Origin: Sphingomonas taxi
GTDB taxonomy: Bacteria > Pseudomonadota > Alphaproteobacteria > Sphingomonadales > Sphingomonadaceae
Direction: 5' to 3'
NCBI RefSeq assembly: GCF_000764535.1
Contig: NZ_CP009571.1
Location: forward strand, 3,596,001-3,660,000
Length of the DNA: 64,000 nt
The notes beneath the pieces were generated by a model, which saw only the letters and a list, made by a program, of their open reading frames with translations, had not been told where the DNA came from and did not search any database. Within the stretch, counting starts at the first letter, position 1. Every line of letters starts with the position of its first letter. Both the position numbers and the translations under genes were made by a program. This document shows, piece after piece, positions 43,209 to 53,502 of the stretch.

Positions 43209-44234
43209 ATGGCCATGTCCGAAGCGCTGTTCGCAACCCAGCCGTCGACCGAAGGACTGCGCAGCGATGTCGCCGTCCTGTCGACCAACAACCAGACCGG
43301 CTATCGCGCCTTCAAGGCGGGCAGCTTCGAATTCAGCCGCGACGAATATTTCGCGCGGCTGGCATGGCCGGGCGGGACGCACATCCTGCCGATCGACGTG
43401 TTCCTGCGCGCCATGATGCGCGACGTCGCCTGGGGCTTCTTCTACGGCGTGGTCAATTTCGACGGCGTGTTCGGGACGATCAACCATTATGGCGAAGTCA
43501 CCGTGTTCGCGGGTCGTTTCAACGACGCCTATACCGCCGCGGGCCGCGATTACGAGGAACGCTTCGCCGCCGGAGTGCTGATGGGGGTGTTCAAGGATAT
43601 CCTGTCGGACTGGACCAACAGCGGGTTCGATCCCTTCGCCGCGCCGATGGAAACCGGAACGCCATGGGGCATCAAGAACGGCGACAATGACGAGGCGATC
43701 ACGCGCCAGCGCGTCACCGCGCGCCGCATGGTCGGGCTGCCCGGCGATACGCCGGTGCGTTCCGATGCCAACGGTTTTCCGGTCAACCGCCAGTTCGCCG
43801 ACGTCGCGCAGGATCAGCCGCTCGTCGAGGCCGAACCCGGCTTCGAGCATGAGGTGAGCGCCTACAATCTGTTCGGCTATCTCTCGCGCAGCGACGTGAC
43901 GTGGAATCCCAGCGTCTGTTCGGTGGTGGGCGACAGCCTATTCTGCCCGACGTCGGAGGAGTTCATCCTGCCGGTCGAACATGGCAACGACCGCTGCGAA
44001 TGGTTCCTGCAACTGTCCGACGAGATCACCTGGGACGTGAAGGACAAGGATACCGGCAAGCCGCGGGCGCGCGTCCTCGCCCGTGCCGGCGACATCTGCT
44101 GCATGCCCGCCGACATCCGCCATCAGGGCTATTCGACCAAGCGGTCGATGCTGCTGGTGTGGGAGAACGGGTCGAGCAGGATCCCCGAGATGATCGCCAA
44201 CGGTACGGCGCCCGTCGTCGCCGTCGATTTCTGA
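43209..44234 (+). CDS. hqdB: hydroquinone 1,2-dioxygenase large (catalytic) subunit
   Basis: 341 residues; AGGAGA before ATG 43209. Iron-binding pattern H258-x-N260-x3-E264 (VEHGNDRCE) with a fourth ligand H305 (ADIRHQGYS). From memory, the PnpCD large subunit uses H256, N258, E262 and H303, i.e. exactly the same spacing (2, 4 and 41 residues), which makes the assignment strong. Upstream landmarks: GGTHILPIDVFLRAMMRDVAWGFFYGVVNFDGVFGTINHYGEV and TGTPWGIKNGDND. Works with HqdA; product is 4-hydroxymuconic semialdehyde. Confidence 0.88.
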   Translation: MAMSEALFATQPSTEGLRSDVAVLSTNNQTGYRAFKAGSFEFSRDEYFARLAWPGGTHILPIDVFLRAMMRDVAWGFFYGVVNFDGVFGTINHYGEVTVFAGRFNDAYTAAGRDYEERFAAGVLMGVFKDILSDWTNSGFDPFAAPMETGTPWGIKNGDNDEAITRQRVTARRMVGLPGDTPVRSDANGFPVNRQFADVAQDQPLVEAEPGFEHEVSAYNLFGYLSRSDVTWNPSVCSVVGDSLFCPTSEEFILPVEHGNDRCEWFLQLSDEITWDVKDKDTGKPRARVLARAGDICCMPADIRHQGYSTKRSMLLVWENGSSRIPEMIANGTAPVVAVDF

Positions 44235-44244
44235 AGGTATCTGC

Positions 44245-45717
44245 GTGACGGGTCTACAGACGAAGCTGCTGATCGGCGGCAAATGGGTCGACGGCGTCGA
44301 GGGCGGGACGATCCGCGTCGACAATCCGTACGACGGCGCGCTGCTGGCCGAGGTCGCCGAAGCGACGGCGGCCGACGTCGATCTCGCCGTGGAGGCTGCC
44401 CGTGCCGCCTTCCCGGCGTGGAGCGCACTGGCCGCGCATGAGCGCGGCCGGCTGCTGCTGAAACTGGCCGACGCGATCGAGGCGGATGCCGCCAACCTCG
44501 CGCGGCTCGAGGCGATGGACACCGGCCATCCGATCCGCGACTGCCTGTCGCTCGACGTGCCGCGCACGGTGCTGTGCTATCGCTACTTCGGCGGCATGGC
44601 GGACAAGCTGGAAGGATCGGTCATCCCGGTCGACGCCGGCTTCCTGAACTATGTCGAGCGCGAGGCGATCGGCGTGGTCGGCGCGATCGTACCGTGGAAT
44701 TTCCCGCTGATGTTCACCAGCTGGAAAATGGGACCGGCGCTCGCCGCTGGGAACACGATCGTCATCAAGCCGTCCGAGATCACGCCGCTGTCGACGCTGC
44801 GCATCGGCGAGCTGATGCAGCAGGTCGGCATCCCCGACGGCGTGGTGAACATCGTCACCGGCTACGGCCACACCGCGGGGCAGCGGATCGCCGAGCATCC
44901 CGGCATCGGCAAGGTGGCGTTCACCGGATCGACCAATACCGGGCGGACGATCGTCCATGCCTCCGCCAGCAATCTGAAGAAGGTGCAACTGGAGCTGGGT
45001 GGCAAGGGGGCGAACATCGTCTTCGCCGACGCCAATATCCCCGCGGCGGTCGGCGGCGCGGCCTTCGCGATCTTCCACAATCAGGGGCAAGCCTGTATCG
45101 CCGGTTCGCGGCTCATCATCCACGAAGACGTGGTCGACGACTTTCTCGACCGGTTCGCGACGCTTGCCCGATCGATCCGACTGGGCGACCCGCTCGATCC
45201 GGAGACGGAGATGGGGCCGCTGACCTCCCGCCTGCATCAGCAGCGCGTCCTGTCCTATGTCGAGGTCGCGCGTGAACAGGGGGGCGAGATCGTCACCGGC
45301 GGTCGCCAACCCGATGGCGAGGACTATGCCAAAGGGTGTTTCGTCGAACCGACGATCGTCCGCGCCCGGCCCGGCGACCGCGTCGCGCAGGAGGAGGTGT
45401 TCGGCCCGTTCGTCACCGTGCTGACCTTCCGCACCGACGAGGAGGCGCTCGCGATCGCCAACGGCACCGAATATGGCCTCGGCGCCGGCCTGTGGACCAG
45501 CGACCTGACGCGGGCGCACCGCATCGCCCGGCGGCTGCATGCCGGCATGGTCTGGATCAATTGCTACAAGCGCGTCCATCCCGCTTCGCCGTTCGGCGGC
45601 ATGGGCCAGTCGGGCTATGGCCGCGAAATGGGTTTCGAGGCGATGCGCGAATATACCGTGCCGAAATCGGTATGGGTCAATGTCGACGCCCAGATCCCGC
45701 CCTTCTACCGGCGATGA
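44245..45717 (+). CDS. 4-hydroxymuconic semialdehyde dehydrogenase (ALDH superfamily)
   Basis: 490 residues from GTG 44245. NAD-binding PWNFPLMFTSWKMGPALAAGNTIVIKPSE, FTGSTNTGR, general base E250 (LELGGKGANIVF), nucleophile C284 (NQGQACIAGSRL), and EEVFGPFVTVL and NPFGG-like SPFGGMGQSGYGREMG near the end. In the hydroquinone pathway (PnpE) this dehydrogenase makes maleylacetate from the HqdAB product; position 10 bp after hqdB supports this. The same fold also serves betaine or other aldehydes, but context is decisive here. Stop overlaps the next ATG. Confidence 0.88.
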   Translation: MTGLQTKLLIGGKWVDGVEGGTIRVDNPYDGALLAEVAEATAADVDLAVEAARAAFPAWSALAAHERGRLLLKLADAIEADAANLARLEAMDTGHPIRDCLSLDVPRTVLCYRYFGGMADKLEGSVIPVDAGFLNYVEREAIGVVGAIVPWNFPLMFTSWKMGPALAAGNTIVIKPSEITPLSTLRIGELMQQVGIPDGVVNIVTGYGHTAGQRIAEHPGIGKVAFTGSTNTGRTIVHASASNLKKVQLELGGKGANIVFADANIPAAVGGAAFAIFHNQGQACIAGSRLIIHEDVVDDFLDRFATLARSIRLGDPLDPETEMGPLTSRLHQQRVLSYVEVAREQGGEIVTGGRQPDGEDYAKGCFVEPTIVRARPGDRVAQEEVFGPFVTVLTFRTDEEALAIANGTEYGLGAGLWTSDLTRAHRIARRLHAGMVWINCYKRVHPASPFGGMGQSGYGREMGFEAMREYTVPKSVWVNVDAQIPPFYRR

Positions 45718-46781
45718 GCGTCCAGACCTTCCGCTATGAGGGCCTGCCCGGGCGCGTGCTGTTCGGGCGGGGGGTGACCGCGCAACTGGCCGACGTCATC
45801 GGTCAGGTCGGCGGCACGCGCGCGCTGCTGCTCTCCACCGCACAGCAGGCGGATCAGGCGCGGACGCTGGCCATGCACGCCGGCGCGCTGATCGTCGGGC
45901 ATTTCGCCGAGGCGACGATGCATACGCCGGTGGAGGTGACCGCGCGCGCGCTGGCGATGCTGAACGACCTGGATGCCGATTGCGTCGTCGCGATCGGCGG
46001 CGGTTCGACGATCGGGCTCGGCAAGGCACTGGCGCTGCGCACCGACGTGCCACAGGTCGCGGTCGCCACCACCTACGCGGGGTCGGAAATGACCCCGATC
46101 CTCGGCGAGACGGCGGGCGAGCGCAAGACGACGCAACGCACGCTCAACGTCTTGCCGGAGGCGGTGATCTACGACGTCGACCTGACGCTCGACCTCCCGG
46201 TCGCGATGACGGCGACCAGCGGGCTGAACGCGATCGCGCATGCGGTCGAGGGGCTGTACGCGCGCGACACCAATCCGGTGATCGGTCTGTTCGCGGAGGA
46301 GGCGGTCGGCGCCTTCGCCGCGGCGCTCCCCCGGTTGATCGACACGCCGCGCGATCCGGAGGCACGAGCGGAGGCGTTGCGGGCGGCGTGGTTGTGCGGC
46401 ATGGTCCTCGCGACGACGTCGATGTCGTTGCACCACAAATTGTGCCACACGCTGGGCGGCGCGTTCAACCTGCCGCATGCCGAGACGCACAGCGTGGTCC
46501 TGCCCCATGCGCTCGCCTATAACGCACCCGCCGCGCCCGCCGCGATGGCCGCGCTGCGCCGTGCGTTCGGTGGCGAGGATCCCGTGACGGCGCTGGTCGC
46601 GCTGGCGCGGCGGATTGGGGCACCGACCGCATTGCGCGACATCGGCATGCCGGCGGACGGGATCGACCACGCCGCCGACGAGGCGTTGCGCAATCCCTAT
46701 TGGAACCCGCGGGCCGTCGAGCGCGACGGGGTGCGCGCGCTGATCGCGCGTGCCTATGCCGGCGACCCGCCGGCAGCCTGA
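45714..46781 (+). CDS. maleylacetate reductase
   Basis: 355 residues, iron-alcohol-dehydrogenase superfamily. FRYEGLPGRVLFGRGVTAQLAD start, GGGSTIGLGKALALRTDVPQVAVATTYAGSEMTPILGE (the A-T-T-Y-A-G-S-E-M-T-P core is diagnostic of maleylacetate reductases), and SLHHKLCHTLGGAFNLPHAETHSVVLPHALAYN. Reduces maleylacetate to 3-oxoadipate with NAD(P)H. It is the meeting point of the hydroquinone and hydroxyquinol routes; product goes to pcaIJ/pcaF. Overlaps the ALDH stop. Confidence 0.92.
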   Translation: MSVQTFRYEGLPGRVLFGRGVTAQLADVIGQVGGTRALLLSTAQQADQARTLAMHAGALIVGHFAEATMHTPVEVTARALAMLNDLDADCVVAIGGGSTIGLGKALALRTDVPQVAVATTYAGSEMTPILGETAGERKTTQRTLNVLPEAVIYDVDLTLDLPVAMTATSGLNAIAHAVEGLYARDTNPVIGLFAEEAVGAFAAALPRLIDTPRDPEARAEALRAAWLCGMVLATTSMSLHHKLCHTLGGAFNLPHAETHSVVLPHALAYNAPAAPAAMAALRRAFGGEDPVTALVALARRIGAPTALRDIGMPADGIDHAADEALRNPYWNPRAVERDGVRALIARAYAGDPPAA

Positions 46782-46790
46782 GACGCAGCG

Positions 46791-47168
46791 ATGGCCACCC
46801 CGACCGACGACGGCTGGCGGCTGCGGCCCAATGCGCCGGCATCGGGCCGCGTGCTGGGCGATGCGGCACTCGTCGCAGAGGGGCAGGCGCGACGGTTCGC
46901 GTTCGGTCGCGGGCGCAGCGCCTTCGGCATGTTCGTCGTGCGCCGCGACGGCCGCTATTTCGGCTATCTCAACCTCTGCCCGCATTATTCGCTGCCGCTG
47001 AACCACCAGGCCGACCGGTTCCTGAACGACGGACAGATCGAATGCGTCCAGCATTTCGCCCGGTTCGCGATCGAGGACGGCCGTTGCCTGTCCGGGGCGT
47101 GCGAGGGGGAGGGGCTGTGGCGCATTCCGGTGATCGTGACGCCGGACGGTCAGCTGGCGATCGCGTGA
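46791..47168 (+). CDS. Rieske [2Fe-2S] ferredoxin-like protein
   Basis: 125 residues with a single Rieske domain: cluster ligands C63-P-H65 (NLCPHYSLPLN) and C85-x2-H88 (IECVQHFARF). No leader, so a soluble electron carrier or small subunit. The second loop lacks the usual H-G-W/A-x-F of dioxygenase ferredoxins but keeps the spacing. No Rieske oxygenase, ferredoxin reductase or P450 is near, so its partner is unknown. Nine bp after maleylacetate reductase and overlapping the next gene (GTGA). Confidence 0.88.
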   Translation: MATPTDDGWRLRPNAPASGRVLGDAALVAEGQARRFAFGRGRSAFGMFVVRRDGRYFGYLNLCPHYSLPLNHQADRFLNDGQIECVQHFARFAIEDGRCLSGACEGEGLWRIPVIVTPDGQLAIA

Positions 47169-47461
47169 CCGACCGGTTCCTGTTCCACGCGGTCGATCGC
47201 CCCGGCACCGCCGCCTTGCGGCAGCGGCTGCGTGAGGCGCATCGCGCGTCGATCCGGCGATCCGACCCCGAATGCCGCTGCATCCTCGGCGGGCCGTTGC
47301 TCGACGCGGCCGCCACGATGACCGGCACCGCGCTGGTGTTCGCGGCGGTCGACGCCGCCGCGGTCCACGCCTTCATGGCGAGCGACCCTTATTTGTTGCA
47401 TGGCCTGTTCGAACGGATCGACGTCCGGCCGTGGGCGATCGGGCTCGGCGCGATCGCCTGA
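47165..47461 (+). CDS. YciI-family (ABM/ferredoxin-like fold) small protein
   Basis: 98 residues from GTG 47165. YCII-related pattern: FLFHAVDRPGTAALRQRLREAHRASIR, CRCILGGPLLDAA, and the conserved Asp-Pro with DPYLLHGLFERIDVRPW near the C-terminus. Homologues act on muconolactone- or 5-chloromuconolactone-type intermediates or are of unknown function, so a lactone-processing role is possible. Last gene of the hqd operon; four bases from the convergent pcaF stop. Confidence 0.8.
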   Translation: MTDRFLFHAVDRPGTAALRQRLREAHRASIRRSDPECRCILGGPLLDAAATMTGTALVFAAVDAAAVHAFMASDPYLLHGLFERIDVRPWAIGLGAIA

Positions 47462-47465
47462 CCGG

Positions 47466-48667
<1,202 letters not shown>

Positions 48668-48671
<4 letters not shown>

Positions 48672-49330
48672 GCTGATCTCCCGGCGGCATCGTCCGCAAA
48701 GGTGAGGGGGACGCCGCACAGGCGGCGCAGTTCGTCCGCGTCGAGACCGTCGACGACCCGGCGAACGCGCGCGCCGTCGGGACCGAGGTCGAAGATCGCC
48801 AGATCGGTATACAGGCGCGAGACGCAGCCGATCCCGGTCAGCGGATAGCTGCAGCGATCGACGAGCTTGCTGCTTCCCTGTTTGGTGAGCAGGTCCATCA
48901 TCACGAACGTACGCTTGGCACCGATCGCCAGATCCATCGCGCCTCCGACCGCCGGGATCGCATCGGGTTCGCCCGTATGCCAGTTGGCGAGATCGCCCGT
49001 CACCGACACCTGGAAGGCGCCGAGCACGCAGAAATCGAGGTGGCCGCCGCGCATCATCGCGAAGCTGTCGGCGTGATGGAAGAAACTGCCGCCGGTCAGC
49101 AGCGTGACCGGCTGTTTGCCCGCATTGATAAGTTCGGGATCCTCGTCGCCCGCCGCCGGCGCCGGCCCCATGCCGAGCACGCCATTCTCGCTGTGCAGCA
49201 ACACATCGCGATCCGCGCCGAGGTGATTGGCGACCCTAGTCGGCACCCCGATGCCGAGATTGACATAGGCGCCATCGGGAATGTCCCCGGCGACCAGTCG
49301 CGCCATGTCGTCGCGGCTCCAGCGGTTCAT
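48668..49330 (-). CDS. pcaJ: 3-oxoadipate CoA-transferase subunit B
   Basis: 220 residues. Beta subunit of family I CoA-transferases with catalytic glutamate E48 in LLHSENGVLGMG; DGAYVNLGIGVPTRVANHL precedes it and GGAMDLAIGAKRTFVMMDLLTKQGSSKLVDRCSYPLTG follows. Works with PcaI to move CoA from succinyl-CoA to 3-oxoadipate. Overlaps both neighbours by 4 nt (ATGA). Confidence 0.92.
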
Positions 49331-50013
49331 ACGATGGCTCCTTTCTGCACGGACGACGCTTCGACGACATATTGCACGAAGATCCCGGGCGTGACGATCG
49401 CTTCCGGATCGAGCGTTCCGAGCGGGACGAGTTCGGCCACCTGCGCGATCGTGCAGGTCGCCGCCATCGCCATGATCGGCCCGAAATTGCGCGCGGTCTT
49501 GCGATAGACCAGATTGCCCCACGGATCGCCGCGATGCGCCTTGATGAGCGCGAAATCGGCGCGCAACGGATATTCGAGGATATAGTCGCGTCCGTCGATC
49601 GTCCGCGTCTCCTTGCCTTTGGCGAGCAGCGTTCCGTAGCCGGTCGGCGTATAGAATGCGCCGATGCCCGTGCCCGCCGCATGGATCCGGGCGGCGAGAT
49701 TGCCCTGGGGTATCAGCTCCAGCGCGATGCGCCCGGCGCGATAGGCGGCGTCGAAATGATGCGAGTCGGATTGTCGCGGGAAGGAGCAGATGATCTTGCG
49801 GACCCGCCCCGCGGCAATGAGCGCGGCGACACCCGTATCGCCATTGCCCGCGTTGTTGTTGATGATCGTGAGATCGCGAGCCCCCGTATCGATCAGACCA
49901 TCGATCAGTTCGTTCGGCATGCCGGCAGTGCCGAAGCCGCCGATCATGATCGTCGCGTTATCCTCGATCGCGGAAAGCGCATGCCCGATTGATGCGGACG
50001 ATTTATCAAGCAT
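49327..50013 (-). CDS. pcaI: 3-oxoadipate CoA-transferase subunit A
   Basis: 228 residues from ATG 50013 (MLDKSSASIGHALSAIEDN); a longer in-frame start at 50049 has no ribosome site. Alpha subunit: ATIMIGGFGTAGMPNELIDGLIDTGARDLTIINNNAGNGDTG with the G-G-F-G loop, and LELIPQGNLAARIHAAGTGIGAFYTPTGYGT. First gene of the pca operon. The 15-bp GTTCG-ACATT-TCGAC on its strand (50025-50039) resembles an IclR/PcaR operator but sits only 12 bp before the ATG. Confidence 0.92.
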   Translation of the reverse strand: MLDKSSASIGHALSAIEDNATIMIGGFGTAGMPNELIDGLIDTGARDLTIINNNAGNGDTGVAALIAAGRVRKIICSFPRQSDSHHFDAAYRAGRIALELIPQGNLAARIHAAGTGIGAFYTPTGYGTLLAKGKETRTIDGRDYILEYPLRADFALIKAHRGDPWGNLVYRKTARNFGPIMAMAATCTIAQVAELVPLGTLDPEAIVTPGIFVQYVVEASSVQKGAIV

Positions 50014-50314
50014 GATCTGGCCTTGTCGAAATGTCGAACTGTGTTCCAAACGACTTGGTACGGCGATGGCATTACGTGGATTGCAATCCGGAAATAGGGT
50101 CGCGCTTATCTAAGGTGACAGGTTCCTTTCCGTAAATGAATTGGCCGGCAAGGCGCTATGCCGATCGGTCCGCCTGACGTATCTCCTGCCTGATCGATCG
50201 ACCCACGCGGGTCCCGCTTCTTCGGACGGTGCGAAGAAGCGGGATTCCGGCATGACGGGAAGTGCGACTTCGACACCCGATCGAGCCCTGCCTCATGGGG
50301 GCGTTCGATCCACC
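50014..50314. other. gap between pca operon and the second TonB receptor
   Basis: 301 bp without a gene. Contains a perfect 12-bp palindrome GGATTGCAATCC at 50078-50089, about 65 bp upstream of pcaI and a good operator candidate for that operon; the PcaR-like 15-mer at 50025-50039; and the long hairpin at 50212-50244 (listed separately). No copy of the island's 16-bp element. Confidence 0.5.
50212..50244. terminator. 13-bp perfect hairpin after the second TonB receptor
   Basis: TCCCGCTTCTTCG (50212-50224) pairs fully with CGAAGAAGCGGGA (50232-50244) around a 7-nt loop. It lies 71 bp past the receptor stop on its strand and so may end that transcript. No T run follows on either strand; a mobile REP-like palindrome is the alternative. 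Confidence 0.5.
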
Positions 50315-53134
50315 CTAGAATTTCAGCGTCGTGCTCACGAAGAAGGCACGCCCATAAGGGTCGTAAGTCGACGGATAGGTGTTGGCCTGTTCCTGATTGT
50401 CGCCGAGGATCGGCGGCTGCTTGTCGAACAGATTGTTGATGCCGACCGACCAGGTGAAGCCGGGCTTGACCTCGAAGGCGGTGGTCAGATCGAAGTAATT
50501 GTACGCCTTGATGTGGTTGACCGAATATTCGCCTGAATCGTCGTCGACCGGCGAAAGGTAGCGATAGAGCAGCGACACCGTCACCGGCCCGCTCGCCCAG
50601 GTCGTGCGGCCCGACAGGCGCCATTTGGCATAGGGGTTGCCGCAGGTGACGCCGAACTTGCCCGCGCAGTCGATCGTCAGGTCGGCGATCGCCGCGAGCG
50701 GATTGTAATCGAACGCGATCAGGCGCGTGCCGCTGAACCGCAGGTCGAGCCGGCTGGTCTGCTCGCCGAACAGGCCGAAACCCAGCTGCGTGCGATAGCG
50801 CGCCTCGAAATCGACGCCGCGCGTGCTCACCCCGCCGGTGTTCGACAGCGTGTTGACCGCATCGGTGATCGCATAGCTGTTGGCATCGCGCGGCAGGGCG
50901 GCGCAATAGCCGGTGTCGTACGGCGTATAGCCGTTGCCGGCATCGCCGTAACAGGCGCGGATGAGGTTCGAGGTGCCGGCCGAGGCGATGTAATTGGCGA
51001 TCTTGATCTTGTAATAATCGACGGTGAGCGAGAAATTGCGCAGGACGCGCGGCTGCAGGACGATGCCGGCGGTATAGGTGTCCGACGTTTCCTCGCGCAG
51101 ATTGGGATTGCCGCCGGTGATGCTCTGGATCTGCGTGCTGCCGCCGTCATAGGCGGTGCCGAGCAGTGCCGCCGGGACCCCGGAAGAGAGGCAGCTTGCG
51201 CGCAGATTGGCGTTGCTCACCGCCGTCGCCGTGGTGCAGAGGTCGGTCGCGGTCGGGAAATCCTGTGCGGAACCGCTGAACAGGTTGCTGACCGTCGGCG
51301 CCCGCACCGCACGCGCATATTGGCCGCGCAGCGAAAGGTCCTGGACGATTCCCCAGACGACGCCGCCCGAATAGGTGTTCACCGACTTGGCCGCGGTCGA
51401 ATAATAGGAATAGCGATAGGCGCCGTTGACCTCGAGCCGCTTGACGAACGGCTTCTCGGCGAGCAGCGGCACCGCGATCTCGGTATAGGCTTCCTTGACG
51501 TCATAGCCGCCGCTCAGCCCCTCGCCGGCGTTGAAGCCGACGACGTCGCCCGACGACAGCGAGAAATCGGGACTGTAGCTGCCCTTCTCCTTGCGATATT
51601 CGGTGCCGAAGACGATCCCCGCCGGCCCCGCGCCGAGGTCGAACAGATGGTTGTTGGTGATCGACGCGCTGGCGACCTGTTCGGTGATCGTGCTGCCGTT
51701 CTGCACCGGAATGCTGATGAACGATGCCGCATCCGCGCCGATATTGCCCTCGCCGAAGATGTTGAGCGGGACGCAGCCGTTGCTGGTGTTGGCGCAGACC
51801 AGATTGCCGCCGGCGTCATAGGTGGTGCGCAGCGCCTGAAGCACGCGGCTGCGCGAGACGTTGCCGGTCTGCGTCTCGGTCGAGCGGGTGCGGGCGTAAC
51901 TGTAATAGGCGTCGTAGGCCCAGCCGCGGCCGATGTCGCCATTGGCGCCGATCACCGTGCGATAGGCGGTGTTGTCGTTGCTGGACACGCGATTGCCGAC
52001 CTCGCTGAGGCGGCGGTAGATGGTCGAGGTGACATAGCCGTCGCCGTCGGTGTCGAGTCCGCGCAGCAGCGCCTGCGAACCGGCGGACAGGAACGAGGAA
52101 TCGACGTCGAGCGCGACCGAGCCGGTGAACGGCGTCGGCGCGAGCTGGTTCTTGACGCGATTGTTGATGAACTGGCCCTCGGCATAGATGTTGAGCGCCG
52201 GGCTCACCTCGTAATGCGTCTGCGCGCTGATCAGCAGGCGCTTCTGCGGCACCTGCAGGTAATTGTAGGGGGCATAGTTATAGGCGTCGGTCGCAGAGTT
52301 ATAGGCGCTGTAGCTGCCGTCGGCGGCGAACTTGCGGTTGACCCCGCCGATCGCGAAGCGCGTGCCGGGGATCGAGCCGGAGCCGCCGGCGATCAGGCCG
52401 CCCGATCCATCGTCGACCAGCGCCTGCCGCGCATAGCTGCGATCCGCCTGCAGGATGCCGTCGCGCTTGGTGTAATCGACGTAGAAGGTCGCATTGCCGC
52501 GGCCGTCGGCGAAATTGCCGCCGAGCAGCAGGTTGGAATTGAACGTACCGCCGTCGCCCGCGCCGTTGATGCGATAACTGGCGTTCGCCTGCGCGCCGCT
52601 GAAATCCTTCTTCGTCACGAAATTGACGACGCCCGCGATCGCATCCGAACCGTAGACGGCGGAACGGCCGCCGGTGACGATGTCGACGCGTTCGATCAGG
52701 CCCGCGGGGATCGTGTTAAGATCGACGATCTGGCTGGAATCGTACGAAACATAGCGCCGGCCATTGACCAGCACGAGCGTGCGCGTCGCGCCGAGGCCGC
52801 GCAGATCGGTGGTGGCGACGCCGCCGCCGGGATTGTTCGACGCGCTGGTCACGCTGGGGACGAGCTGCGGCAGGTCCTTGATGATATTCTCGACGTTGAC
52901 CTGCCCGGACAGCGCGATCTCGCGTGCGCTCACCACCGCGATCGGCGAGGCCTGTTCGAGCTGCTGCCCGCCGAGGCGCGATCCGGTGACGACGATCTCC
53001 TGTCCCTCGCCATTCTCCTCGGCGCTGTCCTGCGCGGCGGCGGTCGCGGCGGGATCGGTTTGCGCCCAGGCGGGCTGGGCGACGCCCAGCAACAAGGTGG
53101 ACGCCAGCAGGCGTTTGCGAACGACCAGACGCAT
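50315..53134 (-). CDS. TonB-dependent outer-membrane receptor (second)
   Basis: 939 residues. Signal peptide MRLVVRKRLLASTLLLGVAQPAWA. Plug from QEIVVTGSRLGGQQLEQASPIAVVSAREIAL, with TTDLRGLGATRTLVLVNGRRYV and [23 protein letters not shown]; the barrel ends YGRAFFVSTTLKF with terminal Phe. Large size and the GSRL/N-G-R-R-Y-V plug are typical of the Oar-like sphingomonad and xanthomonad receptors for complex carbohydrates or peptides. No STN domain. Ligand unknown. Upstream gap is AT-rich and is shared with a divergent orphan response regulator at 53503. Confidence 0.92.
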   Translation of the reverse strand: MRLVVRKRLLASTLLLGVAQPAWAQTDPAATAAAQDSAEENGEGQEIVVTGSRLGGQQLEQASPIAVVSAREIALSGQVNVENIIKDLPQLVPSVTSASNNPGGGVATTDLRGLGATRTLVLVNGRRYVSYDSSQIVDLNTIPAGLIERVDIVTGGRSAVYGSDAIAGVVNFVTKKDFSGAQANASYRINGAGDGGTFNSNLLLGGNFADGRGNATFYVDYTKRDGILQADRSYARQALVDDGSGGLIAGGSGSIPGTRFAIGGVNRKFAADGSYSAYNSATDAYNYAPYNYLQVPQKRLLISAQTHYEVSPALNIYAEGQFINNRVKNQLAPTPFTGSVALDVDSSFLSAGSQALLRGLDTDGDGYVTSTIYRRLSEVGNRVSSNDNTAYRTVIGANGDIGRGWAYDAYYSYARTRSTETQTGNVSRSRVLQALRTTYDAGGNLVCANTSNGCVPLNIFGEGNIGADAASFISIPVQNGSTITEQVASASITNNHLFDLGAGPAGIVFGTEYRKEKGSYSPDFSLSSGDVVGFNAGEGLSGGYDVKEAYTEIAVPLLAEKPFVKRLEVNGAYRYSYYSTAAKSVNTYSGGVVWGIVQDLSLRGQYARAVRAPTVSNLFSGSAQDFPTATDLCTTATAVSNANLRASCLSSGVPAALLGTAYDGGSTQIQSITGGNPNLREETSDTYTAGIVLQPRVLRNFSLTVDYYKIKIANYIASAGTSNLIRACYGDAGNGYTPYDTGYCAALPRDANSYAITDAVNTLSNTGGVSTRGVDFEARYRTQLGFGLFGEQTSRLDLRFSGTRLIAFDYNPLAAIADLTIDCAGKFGVTCGNPYAKWRLSGRTTWASGPVTVSLLYRYLSPVDDDSGEYSVNHIKAYNYFDLTTAFEVKPGFTWSVGINNLFDKQPPILGDNQEQANTYPSTYDPYGRAFFVSTTLKF

Positions 53135-53502
53135 GTCTTCACTCCCAGAAATTCAACTGATTTTTCGGCGATCGAATGTTGCGGAGTCAGTCCGCAGGCC
53201 TTGGGTGGCGGCCAAACGCCATCATGACAATGTCGTAATCTGGAAGAGGCGCAGCATTTCTTGGATGAGTTGTCGGACAGCCACGGTTTGCTTCAGTATC
53301 AAGTCGAATGATACATGGAGAAACATTGTTTCCCGATGGATATATATCAAAATGTTAACGGGGTGCTGCCGGAATGAGGAAGGCGCATCGTTGCTCCGCC
53401 GCCAAGTTTGTCATTTGCAACGTGTGGAAACATCAGGGAAAATCATTGCTGGCAGGAAAGCCGTTTCCGCCCCGCCCGGGGTCCAGCAAAGGAAACGGAA
53501 GG
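53135..53502. other. 368-bp AT-rich divergent gap, receptor / orphan response regulator
   Basis: No gene seen. Noticeably AT-richer than the rest of the window around 53260-53400 (for example TGGATATATATCAAAATGTTAA). Holds two small inverted repeats: GTATC-N9-GATAC (53296-53314) and GAAAC-ATT-GTTTC (53320-53332). Either could be an operator for the divergent genes. AAAGGA at 53488-53493 is the ribosome site of the plus-strand gene. Confidence 0.45.
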
